DNA from: Euryodendron excelsum
Lineage: Eukaryota > Streptophyta > Magnoliopsida > Ericales > Pentaphylacaceae
Assembly (NCBI GenBank): GCA_033060915.1
Contig: CM065377.1
Span: 37,970,183 to 38,034,182, forward strand
Reading direction: 5' to 3'
DNA: 64,000 bases
Shown here: positions 43,246-55,745 of the stretch, piece after piece
How the letters are laid out: the number at the start of each line of letters is the position of its first letter
How positions within the stretch are numbered: the first letter of the stretch is position 1
Translations under genes and position numbers: made by a program
Notes under the pieces: generated by a model
What the model was told of the DNA's origin: nothing
Databases searched by the model: none
Seen by the model: only the letters and a program-made list of their open reading frames with translations

Positions 43246-45199
43246 AATTAGTACGGTGCTCTCTCGCTAGAACTCATCCTCTTAAAAGGATGAATGCGAT
43301 GGGGTTTGAATTTTTGAAATAGAATTGATTAGGGCTTTTTGAAAAAGTCTTTGGAGTCGTCACATAACATATTTAAAGATGTGCTAGGTCATTTACACCG
43401 AGTAAAACCCGAGGGTCAAACTTAGGTTTTGAAAAACTTCCTCATGAGAGGGTATTGAAAGGTAGGGTTGTTCGACAACCCTGAAAATGTTAAAAAGCCC
43501 TTTTGAAAATTGACTCTGGTTTTAGTCTTTGAAACAGAAATTCTTAAGTCCTGGGATTGGCTACGTGTAGGGAAGATGTCCTAAGACTATCACTCTACCC
43601 CACCCTTGCAGTACCTATATGTTCATTCACCTTTTACTCACCTAACTATGACTCACCAATTACCTATGTTTAATGCTATCCACTTAGAAAATTTTTGAAA
43701 ACAAAGTTTGAAGAAGAGTTTCAAAGATGGAATTGCATTTGAAAATGGTTATGGAATTAGAAGTTTGAAAAGGTTTATGACCGCACCCTATTAAGGGTGG
43801 CCTACGTATCTCCTTAAAGAGGATTAGGTCAGTCATAGTTTGGACAAGAGTTCGAAAGAGTTGAAATTTTGAAATGGGTTTCTATTTCTAGAAGTTTTCA
43901 TTTTTAGAAAATTTTCTTTTCAAGAAAGTTTGAGTTTGAAAGTGTTTCTTTTTCAGGAAAGATTTGACTTGAAATGTTTCCTTTTTAGGAAGATTGGATT
44001 TTGAAAATATTTCCTTTTTAGGAAGATTTGACTTGAATATATTTTCTTTTCAGGAAGATTGGATTTGGAAATGTTTCCTTTTCAAGAATATTTGACTTGA
44101 AAATATTTCCTTTTAAGGAATATTGAGATTCGATTTGAAAAGATTGATTTGATTTGAAAAAGGCAAGTTTAGATTGTTTCCAAAACGGAAGGAGTTGATT
44201 TAGGTTTTTAAATTTGGAAGGTTTGAAAAATGAGTGATTTGAGGGTTTGAAAAGGGTATGATTTTGACTTGAAAAAGGGAAGTTTTTGAGTGGGAAAAAA
44301 TGGTATTTTCTTAGGATTAGACTTCTAGGATTTAATAAATGCAAGTTTTGTAAATGGTTCGAAAACCAAGTCTTTTGAAAACATGTTTTAGGGTCCGAAG
44401 CCATAACTTGGATTTTAGACCTCCAAACGAATATCGCACTTTACCTAAAGCCATTCTAGCCATTAAATGGCTAGAATCGCTTTAGGCTTGTGGCTTTGAA
44501 AAGTAATAAAGGCACGAGGCCAAAAATATAGACTTTTTCGGGTCGTTTTGAATGTCACACTTTCCTTGAGACAACCTTAGTCCTGGAATAACTAGGATTG
44601 TTTTAGGATTGTGTTTTTGAAAAGAAGCAAATGTAGGCTAACAGGAGTCATTTAAAATGTCACACTTTTCTAAAAAAACCCAAACTATGAGAGGGTTAGG
44701 ATCAACCTAGAACTGTGGTTTTGAGAAAATAACTTTGAAAATGGTTTTAAGGGGTTAAGACATGACAAGAATACAAATGCATGACAACGATAATAACGGC
44801 ATGAAACATACAAAGCTAGGTATCACCACATTGTAAGAGGGCCCTAAGGCTATGCTTTGAAGCAAGTGGGGGTCAAGAAAAGAGTCTTGATCGGTAATCT
44901 CCTCTTATTCACTCTCGATGTGGAATTGACGTCCTCTTGTTCTAAGCATGCAAGAAAGGGGGGTTTAGAGATAAGGGGATTAAAAAAGAGAAAAACCTAA
45001 GTGGGTTCGGAGGGAGAAGAGAGAGTGGGGGAATACGGAAAGGTAAATAGAGAATTACCTTGTTTCGTTTCTTCTTTGTTTGATAGAGGCTCGGGCCTTG
45101 GACTTGGGAAGACTTCGGGAGCTTCTAGGCAGTGGGGCAAACCTTCGGTGGAGCTCAAAAGCTAGGACTTCAAAAGTTCAAACTTGAGCTTGGCCGGTA

Positions 45200-45204
<5 letters not shown>

Positions 45205-45253
<49 letters not shown>
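45205..45253. repeat. (GA)n microsatellite in the RE2 5' LTR
   Basis: About 24 GA units at the position where the 3' LTR has about 12 (13134-13158). Confidence 0.9.
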
Positions 45254-45255
<2 letters not shown>

Positions 45256-46571
45256 CTCTGAGAGCTGTCTAGAATAGAGGGGAGATTTTCTGGATAATTT
45301 TTTTGCCTAAAACAGTAAGGGGGTAGGTCTGTATTTGTAGTGCAAACATAGGAGAGTGGTGCACGACTCTTAATAGTGCACGACCAATAAGAGTGGCGTA
45401 AGAAGGCTTATTAAGGGCTTAAAAAAGGGCTAGATATAGGGCTAGTCGATTCGTAACTGATTCTGGGGGGTTATGCACCACTAATAGTGGCGTACAGCTA
45501 AAGAATGGTCATGCTTCACCCGAAGTGGAGCAGGGAGGTTCAAGTTGGAAAAGGGACGGTGCCAGATGGTGGGCCTAGCTAAAAATGAAAGGAAATACTT
45601 TGAAAAGTGTCCCGAAGGTTGTCAGTTTGATTCCCAGAGCTGGTATGGTTGAACAGAGTGACCGGATGGCGGTCACCTCATCCCAGGAGTTCTAAGGTTG
45701 ACAAAGATTGACTAAGGTTGATCAGGTTGACCAAAGTTGATTGGGGTTGACTGGGTTGACTAGAGTTGACTGGGGTGTTGCCGATTTGATACCCAAAGCC
45801 GGTGTGGTTTCCTAGGGCATTTGGAGGCCTAGGGGCAAAATGGTCATTTTAATTGAAAAACTTCCAAGAAAGGACCAGAGTTGACTAGATGGCACTGGAC
45901 ATGCCAGACTGTCTAGGGGCAGCTTTGGAAGGTGGTCTTACCATTCTGATAACTTGGTACTTTCTCAAGGAATGTGTTGGGCCCATTAGGGGCAAAATGG
46001 TCATTTTTCATTGGGACGAGCTAGCAGGCATCAGTGTTGACCGGTCTAGGTCTGGTTTGGACTTCTGTCCGAGGAATTGGTAATATCTCAATGAACAGGC
46101 TTGAAAGGGTCTTATCGCCTTGAGAGATAAACTTTCTTAAAGGTCGTGCCGGATTGGGACGGTTTTCCATTCTTGAGAGGTTTGTGCTTTCTCAAAGAAT
46201 GTGTCGGATTAGCGGACATTCTACATTGGCAGGTTAGCAGGCAACAAAAGTGAACTGCTCTTCCATCTCGGGGACTTAGGTACTTTCCGGAGATGAGTAT
46301 GACATGGGTTTTACCGATCCGAGGAATAAACTTTCTCAGTGATAGTGTCGTGTTGGATTGAATGGTATTATCGTCAATGAGGGATTAACTTTCTCGAATG
46401 ATGGGACAAATGGATTTGACTTTGGTTATTTTGCCTTAATGGGCCCACAAAGCGGTTGACAGATTGGAATGGAGTTGGAAAGCCAGTTTAGGCTTGAGTA
46501 TGCTTGTGTTGATTTGGAGGTGCTTCCGGTCGGACCAAATATCACCGAGTAGCCAAAATTGGATGCTAACA

Positions 46572-46576
46572 GTTAT
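46572..46576. repeat. Target-site duplication of RE2, right copy
   Basis: GTTAT, matching 10935-10939. The RE1 leader resumes with acaagcactataacag. Confidence 0.82.
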
Positions 46577-46726
46577 ACAAGCACTATAACAGTAGGAATT
46601 TAGACAAGGATAAAATTTTAAAAGGGGATAGAATTGGACAAATTAATCGAAAACTCTAGATGAGTGAATGGTGAAAAGGCATGATAATGACCTAACTCTC
46701 TAATCATCCCTAGCAAAGTCATAAGC
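46577..46726 (-). other. RE1 leader, LTR-proximal part with decayed primer-binding site
   Basis: Continues the leader that stops at 10939. It shares cctaactctctaatyRtcccyagYRRagtcaY with the RE2 leader next to the 5' LTR. The primer-binding site (46705-46726) is mutated at several positions. Confidence 0.75.
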
Positions 46727-49700
46727 TGTCGCGCCTTGATTTTTTGCACTCGAGAAAAATGCACGCAAGTAGGAAAAATATGATAATCTCTCATTAGGAC
46801 TCATCTTCCTAGAAGGACGAATGCGACTAGGTTTGAATTGAAAATTGATTTTGAATAAGGGCTTTTGGAAAAGATTTGGTGTTGCCACCTAACTTGATTA
46901 AGGTGACTTAGATCACTTAAAACTAAGTACAATTCGAAGATTAAACTGGGCTTTTGAAAAGGTTTTGGAAAATTTTCTCAAGAAAGGGTTTTTAGGAAAA
47001 TAGATTGTTTGGCAACCTTTGGAAAGATTTAAGCCCTTTTTGAAAATAACTCTATTTTGGTCTTTGAAAATAGTGACTCTAGGTTCAGAGGTTGGTTACG
47101 TATAGGGAAGATATCTTAAGATCATCACCCTATCCTGTCCTTACGGTACCTACATGTCTATTCATCCTAGGTTTACTCATTTAGAATCTTCGATTGTCCA
47201 TTGTTCAATACTACCCACTTTAAAATAATTTTAGAAAGAAATTTAATATGATACATGAAATACAAGTGTAAGAAAATAATTTGATTTTGAAAATAGATTT
47301 GAAATGAGGATTTGATTTTGAAAATGGATTTAAAGCTTGAAATAGGTTATGGCATTGGAAATTTGAAATAGATGGTGGAATTGAAAATTTAAAAAAGGTT
47401 GTGACTGCACTCATGAAGGTTGCCTACATATCTCTTTGTTAGGAATCAGGTTAGTCATAGTTCAGACAAGAGTCCAATTAAAAATAGAAACTTTGAGGTC
47501 TTTGAAAAGTTTTATTTGAAAAGTGTTCAATTTGAACTTTGAATAGAAGATTTGAAATTGAATTTGGAATTGATTTTAATTTAAAACAAAGCTTAAGGAT
47601 TTTGAAATTGAGTTTTATTTGAAAAAATTGAACTTGGAAGAAGAACTTAGACTTGATTTGGAAAAATTGAGATTTGAAAACGCGTTGACTTAAATTGAAG
47701 TTTGAAAACCATCTTGGTTTTGGAAAAGAATTTTAGAAAAGAGTTAAAGCTTCCTAACTTTAGGGTTAGGGTTGAACTAGGGTTTAGGTATCCTAGGACT
47801 TAAGTAACCTAGGGTTGAAGCATGTACTTGAAATAAGAAGGATTGGTTTAGACTTGAAATGTTTGATTTTAGAAAGTCTTGAATGAGGAAAGTTCTGTTT
47901 TAGAAAAGTTTTGGATTAGGAATGTTAGATTTAAGAAAGATTTGAAAAGGATTTGATTTGATTTAGAAACATTTGACTTGGAATAGTTAGAAAAGATTTG
48001 ACTTGGATACTTGACTTGAAAGAATTTAGAAAGTTAGGATTTAGGAAAAAATGAATTTTGAAAATCTTTGAATTAAGAAAGTTTCAAAATAAAAAAGTTT
48101 TTAAATTAGGAGAGTTTTCTTTTTAAGAAAGTTTTCTTTTTAGGAAAGTTTTATTTTAGAAAAATTTTGATTTTGAAAAGATATGAGTTTTGGAAAGTTT
48201 CATTTTAGAAAAAATTTGAATTTGGAAAAGTTTTGATTCCTATTTTCTAAAATTGAAGATTGAATTTTATTTCAAAAAATAGATGATTTGATTTTGTTTC
48301 CAAAATTAGAGGATTTGATTTGGGTTCCTAAATTGGAAGATTCAATTTGACATGAAATTGGAAAGGTTGAATTTTGAAAATATTTGATTTGAAGATCTAT
48401 GATTTGGTTGGAAAAGAGGTTTTGGAAACCTATGATTTGATGAAGAAAAGAGTTTTGAAAATCTATGATTTGAGGCAAAAGAGGAAGTCATGATTTTAAG
48501 AAAGGAACTAGGGTGTCCTAATCATGGTTTCTAAGGCTTGACTTGGGCTCCAAGACAAATAGTTTTTGGAAAGTGGATCTTTAGAAAGAATTTTTTAAAA
48601 AGTAGATTTTTAAAAAGAGCTTTTAGGAAGAAAATTTTTTAAAAGAGTTTTGAGGAAATAGATTTTAAAAACAATTTGGAAAGGGACTTGAATATGAACA
48701 TTTGAAATCCTTTGAATATCTCACTTTCCTAAAATGATTCTAATCGTGAAAAAATAATTTAGGGTCTATACCCAAAAATTTAGACCTTGATAGTCACATT
48801 AAATGTAACACTTTCCTAAAACAACCCTAACCATGGAATGACTGGAATCATCCTAGGAGTGTGATTTTGAAAACAAGTTTGAAAGAAAGAGATTTTGAAT
48901 GTAAGTTTTGAACGAGAGTTTTGATACAAGTTTAAAAACAACTTTGAAAATAATTTTGAATGAATATATGAATATAATATGCATAATGCAATAGGGTCGT
49001 GAACATACAAGCCTAGGCTTCACCACATAATTAAGTAGGTTGAACCCACATCATGAAAGGTTGAATTTGAAGAAAGCCCCCAACACGGTGACCTTCAACA
49101 ATTCTTCTTAGGCATGAACAAAGGAGTCATTTATTTCAAGCATCCATGAAGGGAAGATAGAAGATGGGAATTAAAATAGGAGAAAACCCAAGTTGGTTAG
49201 GATGAAGAAGAGAGAGGGGGGATTATATAAAAGTAAATAGAAAATCAACATCGTATTCTTCTTGCTTTTATTGCTTGATTTGCTTTGCTTTTCTTGAACC
49301 TTAAGAGTATTGAAGTTGCAGTACTTGAGTCTTCAATGGCTTCTTGGAGGCTTATGTTTGAGTGTATATGATGTATAGAGGTTAGAGTTTGAGTGTATGA
49401 AGGCTAGAACTTGAAGAGGCTTGAGAGAATTAGGGTTTGGAGAGGCTTTGAGCTCTATTTTTAGAGAAATAGCATTTTTGAACTGAGTTTGCGAACCCTT
49501 TTCACGTAGGGGGAAGGTTTATATTTATAGGCAACTAAAACCACCTTGGCACTTGTTGCAGTGGCGCTAAAGCAAAAAATACACTGGTGCTGATGTATTT
49601 TTTGCCCTGGAATGGTGCCAGCCACTTAGAAAAGTTTTAAGGTGGCAAGAAATGTATCTTTTGACCTTTAGGATGCAAGGAAAAAGATTTGAGCGCCTAT

Positions 49701-51082
49701 CCTAGTGACCGTCATGCAATTTTTGGCTTAGCTCCACTAGGAGTGACTTTGAACAGTCTGGGAATGATCCGGAAGGTTCTAAGTAACCAGACTCGATTGG
49801 GAATCAATGAGAACCTTCGAGAAAGTGTCTTGAAGGTAACTAGCTTGAGAAGCAATGCCGGAATGTTTGAGAAGGTCGACCGGCCCGTCAGGGGTAAAAC
49901 TGTCAATTAAACCAAAAAAAAATTGAAATCGACTCAAAGTGACCCATGAGAAGGCTTGAAGGTTCGAAACACTATTCAGAGTATTTCGGAGGGTTTTCGA
50001 TTCAATATTCAAAGCCGATGTGGTTGGAAAAGGCGATCGGCCTACTAGGGGCAAAACGGTCATTTTGCACAGAGTTTGCCGGAATAGACTAGGAATGATC
50101 CAAAAAAGTGTTGGAAGGTTAAGAATACTATTAGAAGCATTCTTAGAAGATAAGAAGTTTGATACCCAGAGCCGGTATGATTCTCGGAGGCAATTGGATG
50201 CCTAGGGGCAAAATGGTCGTTTTGACCGAATGGCCTCAAAATTGATCTGGAACCGAATGGAAGGTACTCGAACATGCCGGATTGTCTTTGGGACAATCTT
50301 AGAAAGGGTGGACTTATCACTCTAAATACTTAGGTACTTTGTTGAAAAGTGTGCCGAAAAAGGCCCAAGGGGTAGTTTGGTCATTTTGACGAGTTGATTT
50401 TCAATGGTATCTCATCCTTCGGTAAACGTGCCATGGCCAAGAGGCGAGTTCTGTCCCGTGACATAAGGGATCTGTTGCCAATTTCCCATGTCAACCTATT
50501 TGCGAGTGTTTCTACCACTCTTATGGTGTGCGTTCATTTCAAAGATTGCTTGATCTCGGGAAGTTGCTAGATGGACTTATCATTTGTGAAATTAACTTTT
50601 TCAAAAGACATGTCGGATGACGAACATTCTACATTGGCAGGCTAACAGGCACCAGAAGTGAACCGTTCTACCATCTCGGGGACTTGGGTTTTGTCTCGGT
50701 TGATAGGTTTGAAGGGACTTACCATTCTGAGTTTTCTTAGAAAACATGTTGGACTAGATGGACTTACCGTCTAAGGGATTAACTTTCTCGAAAGACACGC
50801 CAGATTGAGTTTTATTGGTCTAAACTAGAATTGAAACTGGAATTGAGGTTGAAACAAGGACTTACCATCTTTAGGAAGACGTGTCAGCTAGAATTGGACC
50901 GAGCAATGGCCCAAGGGCATTTTTGTCATTTTGCCTCTTTTGGGCCCAGCAGGCTTACGAAGGGATTGTTTGATTGGATTGAGTTTGGAAAACTGGTTTA
51001 GACTTGAATGTGCTTGTGTCGGTTTGAATTTAAGTCCGGTCGGGTCGGAGATTGCCGAGTAGGAAAAAATGGAGTGCATACA
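46727..51082 (-). repeat. RE1 5' LTR (4356 bp)
   Basis: Starts TGTCGCGCC beside the primer-binding site and ends GAGTGCATACA. The U3 end matches 2641. It contains the TATA box at 49522-49529 (minus), a decayed donor near 49249, hairpins (48718-48880), the TACRTAGGCAACC-type block (47420-47440) and unamplified U3 modules (50300-50890). TCAAG at 51083-51087 would be the target-site copy; its partner lies outside the window. Confidence 0.85.
49522..49529 (-). promoter_or_regulatory. TATA box of RE1 5' LTR
   Basis: TATAAATA on the minus strand. This would drive the RE1 gag transcript. Only degenerate GTGGCGCTA half-sites remain upstream (49561-49615). Confidence 0.72.
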
Positions 51083-51220
51083 TCAAGGTTCTCCAAATGT
51101 TCCCTTATTGAGTCGAGGTTCTCCAAATGCTCCCCTTTAGGGTCAAGACATCTCCATCTGTGATCTCCAACTTGGCTAAGTGCTTGTATGGGTGTAGCCT
51201 TGAGTATTACATATCTCTAT
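51083..51220. other. Short island between RE1 and RE3, no assignable feature
   Basis: 138 bases resembling neither LTR nor element interior. They contain a 31-base near-duplication, TCAAGGTTCTCCAAATGTTC and TCGAGGTTCTCCAAATGCTC, followed by a third TCAAG start. It may be older flanking DNA. Confidence 0.5.
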
Positions 51221-54200
51221 TGTTGCGCTCTAATTTTTCGTACTTGAGGAAAATACACACAAGTGAGAAAAATACAGTACTCTCTCGTTAGAACTCATCC
51301 TCCTAGAAGGACGAGTGTGACTAGGTTTGAATTTGAAATTAATTTGATTAAGGGCTTTTGGAAAAAGATTTGGAGTCCCTACTTAACTTGATTAAGGTGA
51401 GTTAGGTCATCTAAAACTAAGTACAATCCGAAGATTACATTTAGGGTTTTTAAAAAGGTTTTAAAAACTTCCTCAATAAAGAGCTTTTAAGAAAACAGGT
51501 TGTTTAACAACCTTTGAAAAAATGTAAGCCCTTTTTGAAAATAACTCCATTTTGGTATTTGAAAACAGTGATTCTAGGTTCGGAGGTTGGTTACGTATAG
51601 GGAAAATATCCTAAGAACATCACCCTACCCCGCCCTTGCAGTAGTTACATGTTTATTCACCCTAGGTCCTCATTTAGAATCTTTGATTAATAAATATCCA
51701 ATACTATCCACTTTAGAAAAGAATTATATGATGCATGATATGCAATTGCAATAAAAAGATTTGATTTTGAAAATAGATTTGAGAAGAAAGATTTGATTTT
51801 TGAAAGATGGTTTTAGAAATTGAAATTAGAATATGGAACTGGAGATTTGAAAATAGATTTTAGAATTAGAAAATTGAAATATATTCTAAAATTGAAAATT
51901 AGAAAAAGGTTATGGAAGTGAAAATTTGAAAAAGGTTATAATCGCACCCATGAGAATTGCATACTTATCCCTTTTTGAGAATCAGGTCAGTCGTAGTTCG
52001 GAAAAGAGTCTAAATAAAAATAAACACTTTTAGGCTTTTGAAAAGTTTGATTTGAAAACATTTGATTAGAAAAGAGTTTGATTTGAAAAAAGAGTTGATT
52101 TGAACTTAGAATAGAAGATTTGAAATTGAAACTTGGATTTAGAATTGACTTTGATTTGAAAAGATGGAACTTGAAAGAAGAACTTGGACTAGATTTAGAA
52201 AGATCGAGATTTGAAAACTTTTGAACTTAGATCGAAATTGGAAAACCATCTTGGTTTTGGAAAAGAGTCTTAGAAAGGAGTTGAAGTTTTCTAACTTGGG
52301 ATTAGGGTTGAACTAGGGTTTAGTTATTCTAGGGTTAGAACATATAGTTCAATTAGGAAAGTTTGATTTAGATTTGAAAGGTTCAAATTAGGAAAGTTAG
52401 ATTTAAGGAAGATTTGAAAAGAAATTTGATTTGTTTTAGAAAGACTTGACTTGGAATGATTTGAAAAGTTAGGGTTTAGGAAAGATTGGATTTTGGAAAG
52501 CTTTGAATTAGGAAAGTTTCAAAATAGGAAAGTTCCATTTTAGAAAAGTGTCAAATTAAGAAAGTTTCATTTTAGAAAAGATTCAATTTTAGGAACGTAT
52601 CAAATCAGGAAAGTGTTGACTTTAGAAAAGATTAGAATTTAGAAAGGTTGAACTTTGGAAAGATTTACAAATTTGAATTTAGGAAAGATTGGAAAACTTG
52701 AAATTAGGAAAGTTGAGATTTAGAAAGGTTTGAATTTAGGAAATGTTTGAGTTAGAAAAGATTTGATTCTTATTTCCTAAAGTAGAAGATTAGATTTTAT
52801 TTCAAAAAGAGATGATTTGATTTGGTTTTTAAAATTGGAAGAGTTGATCTAATTTCCCAAATGGGAAGATTGAATTTGACATAGAATTGAAATGGTTGAG
52901 TTTTTGGAAATCTAGGATCTAAAACTCTATGATTTGGTGTAGAAAAAGAAATTTTGAAAATCTAAGATTTGATATAGAAAATAGAGATTTTGAAAATCTA
53001 TGATTTGAAGCAAAATAGGAAGTCATGGTTTTAAGGAAGGAATTAGAGTTTCCTAATCATGGATTCTAGGACTTGACTTGAACTCCAAGAAAAAGAGTTT
53101 TTGAAAAGTAGCCCTTTTAAAGAGAGTTTCTAGGAAGGAAGCTTGAAGAGAGTTTTTAAAAAATGGATTTTTGAAGAGAGCTTTTGGAAGGAGTTTGAAA
53201 AGAGTTTTTTGGAAAATAAATTTTTGAAGAGAGTTTTTTGAAACAAAGTTTGATAGGCAATTTGGAGAGTGCCTTGAATATGGACTTTTGAAATCTTTTG
53301 AATATCTCACTTTCCTAAAACAATTCTAACCATGAAGAGATTAGAACCATTCTAAGTTGGTGGTTTTGAAAACAACATGGATTTGAAATATGGACTAATA
53401 TGATCCCATTGATTATCACACTTTCCTAAAACAACCCTAACTATGAAATAGCTAAAATCATCTTAAGATTGTGGTTTTGGTAAAATACAATTTAGGGTTT
53501 ACACCATAAATATGGACCTTGATGGTCACAATGAATCTAACACTTTTCCAAAACGACCCTAACCATGGAACGGTTAGAATCATCTTAAGATTGTGATTTT
53601 AAAAACAAGATTTTGAATATAAGCTTGAAAGGGAGTTTTGATGCAAGTTTTGAAAACAATCTTTGAAAACAATTTTGAATAGATGTATGAATATGATATG
53701 CACAATGTAAGTAGAGTTGTGAACATACAAAGTTAGGCTTCACCACATAATCAAGGGGGCCAAATCCACACGGTCTAAGGTTGAACTAGACGAAAGCCCC
53801 TGACACAGTAATTTTCAATAGTCCTTCCTATACATGAATCGAAAAGTCCCTTGTTTCAAGAACGCAAGAAAAAAGGAGGTAAAAGATAGGAGATTAAAAT
53901 AGAAGGAAACCCAAGTGGGCTAGGAGGAAGAAGAGAGAGGGAAAAGTACCTAAACATAAAGAGAGGGCCTGCCTTGTCTTCTTCTTATTTTGTTTGCTTT
54001 ATTTGCTTTGCTCCACTTGATCCTTGAGAGCTTCCAAGTTGCAGCACTTTGAGTCTTCAATGGAGGCTTTGGAGACTTGTGTTTAAGAGTATAAAGTGTA
54101 TGGATGTTAGGTTTTTAGTGTATGGAGGCTAGAGTTTGAGGAAACTAAAGAGGGCTAGGTTTTAGAGAGACTTCAAGCTCTGTATTTCCAAAAATAGAGT

Positions 54201-54755
54201 TTTTGGACTGAGTTTGTGGACCCTTTTTATGCAGAAGGTCTGTATTTATAGGCAACTAACTGACTTGGCGCCTATTACAGTGGCACCAACCAGTTAGGAA
54301 AGCTTTTAGGGCAACAAGAAACATATCTTTCGACCCTTGATATGCAAGGCAAAAGATTTGGTGTCTGTACTAGTGACTACTATATAATTTTGAGCTTAAC
54401 TCCACTAGGAGTGACTCCGGAAGGACTGGAAATGCTTCGGGAGGCCGGGAATGATTCAGAAGACCAGAAATTGTTAAAAATCCTTGAAATAATGTCTCGG
54501 GGGTAACGAGCTTGAAAAATAATGTCGAGATCGTTGAAATGGTCGGTCGAGCCATTAGGAGCAAAATGGTCAACTAGACTAGAACACCACCGAAAAGGAC
54601 TTGGAATGTCTCATGAGAGGACTTCAAGGTTAGAAACACTATCTAGAATGTTTTGAAGGATTGCTAGTTTGATACCCTGTGCCGGCGTGGTTGAAAAAGG
54701 TGACCGGCCCCCTAGGGACAAAACGGTCATTTTGCACTGGGCTTTCCGAAATGGA
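51221..54755 (-). repeat. RE3 3' LTR, U3 truncated
   Basis: Starts TGTTGCGCTC and follows the RE1 LTR closely (cgtacttgaggaaaatacacacaag, conserved block at 51945-51990, arrays 52330-52760, hairpins 53300-53610, TATA 54243-54250, donor region 53968 with GC in place of GT). It stops in the GGGGCAAAACGGTCATTTTG block, where the full U3 would run about 1 kb further. Confidence 0.8.
54243..54250 (-). promoter_or_regulatory. TATA box of RE3 3' LTR
   Basis: TATAAATA on the minus strand. Confidence 0.7.
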
Positions 54756-55745
54756 CTTTACTAGGGTTGTAATGTAGGCCATGGTTTTAGGGTTTCATAA
54801 GAAAAGGTAAAGGCTCGAATCTATAGCTTCTATTGGGCTTTCTTATCACCTAGGATCACTTTTGGATTTTCCTTCTTGCCTTTACAATATACTTCTCAGG
54901 ATGCCATAAAATGACTCTTTTCTCTTCTTGCCTTTACAATATACTTTTTTTTTTTTTTGTCCTCTTGCCCCTTGGTGACTCTTTCTCTTTGCTTTTCTTT
55001 TTCTTCCATTTTTTCTTTCTTTTTACGAGACGAACAATTGTACAACCTTTTTTTTTTTTTTTCTCTCAGATCTTTTTCTTAGCACTTCAATTATGGGTAG
55101 TGATCCCGAGGTTGGGGTTTTCTTGAACGAAAAAGTTACCAACTCAAAAGGTTTGATAATAGTTGCTTTTGACTGTATGGGAAATGAAATGAGGGTCTCT
55201 CTTCATTTTAAACTAGATTGCTTGATCCATAGAGCCTTTACATTGCTTCAGCTTAATGGAGGATGAATGACATGCTTTGCAGAGTTCTCAGTTAACTATC
55301 TGCCCTAGTATGGGGGGACAGTCTTGGATCAGGATTGACAAGGAATCTTTTGCTTTCCGCAAGGCACTAGGGGGTTGAGCAAAAGGGTATTCTCTTCTTT
55401 TTCTTTTTTTTTTTTGAAAAATGAAATATGGCTCCTCTTCCTTTTAATAGTCTGGCCGCACATCACTTAGTTTCGGTATCTTGCAAGTGTTGCTCTTAGG
55501 TAGTTTCCTCACTCATCCTCATCCTCTTTCTTTTCAGAAAGTGGATCAGTCAGTGAGTACTTAACTCATGCTATCATACCTTTCAATGTCAGGTCCTCCA
55601 TAAGATAGTCCATGCCCCTTGTGTAGGAAGCATTCACCATTCACAAGAAAAATATAAGATAACAGCAATTGAATTAATAGACTTAATCATTTTATTATTT
55701 CAGTGACAAGCATATAGTTCTTTAAAAGAAATGAAAATTCAGACA
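54756..55745. other. Spacer of RE3 downstream of gag
   Basis: Homologous to about 7090-8090 of RE1 (gggttgtaatgtaggccatggttttagg, gggtctctcttcattttaa, ctcactcatcctcatcctc). T-rich runs occur at 54943-54958 and 55050-55065. No coding sequence. Confidence 0.6.

Larger units (their letters stand above)
10940..46571 (-). mobile_element. RE2: nested LTR retroelement with DUF7745-like antisense ORF, itself hit by several LTRs
   Basis: Inserted in the RE1 leader with a perfect GTTAT duplication. Read on the minus strand: 5' LTR (46571-43179), primer-binding site, leader (43178-42568), a gag remnant (30215-29700), spacer, a plus-strand antisense ORF (21146-27934), polypurine tract (19250-19233) and 3' LTR (19232-10940). 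The LTRs differ by roughly one base in eight over the first 200 bases compared by eye, so the insertion is old. Nested inside are solo LTRs S1, S2 and S3 and two plus-oriented LTRs (I1, I2). Without those insertions RE2 would be about 12-13 kb. Pol is absent and most of gag is deleted. Confidence 0.8.
43179..46571 (-). repeat. RE2 5' LTR (3393 bp)
   Basis: Bounded on the left by the primer-binding site and on the right by the GTTAT duplication. It starts TATCGTGCC (a decayed TGTTGTGCC) and ends GATGCTAACA. It matches the 3' LTR along its length. The TATA box is mutated (TACAAATA, 45332-45339, minus), so this copy may be a weak promoter now. Confidence 0.85.
1..51082 (-). mobile_element. RE1: host LTR retroelement (Tat-like Ty3/gypsy, gag plus antisense ORF, no pol), interrupted by RE2
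   Basis: Transcribed on the minus strand, as shown by the LTR TATA boxes and the direction of gag. Read 5' to 3' it has a 5' LTR (51082-46727), primer-binding site and leader (46726-46577, then 10939-10117), gag (10116-8096), a spacer, an oppositely oriented ORF (4450-6299, plus), a polypurine tract (2664-2642) and a 3' LTR (2641 to beyond base 1). Both LTRs share the same U3 terminal sequence. No RT, RNase H or integrase is present between gag and the antisense ORF, so the element is non-autonomous or has lost pol. Extra ORFs in antisense between pol and the 3' LTR are known for plant Tat-lineage elements. The leader reads on across the RE2 insertion, as comparison with the RE3 leader shows. 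All ORFs are broken, so this is an old copy. Confidence 0.82.
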
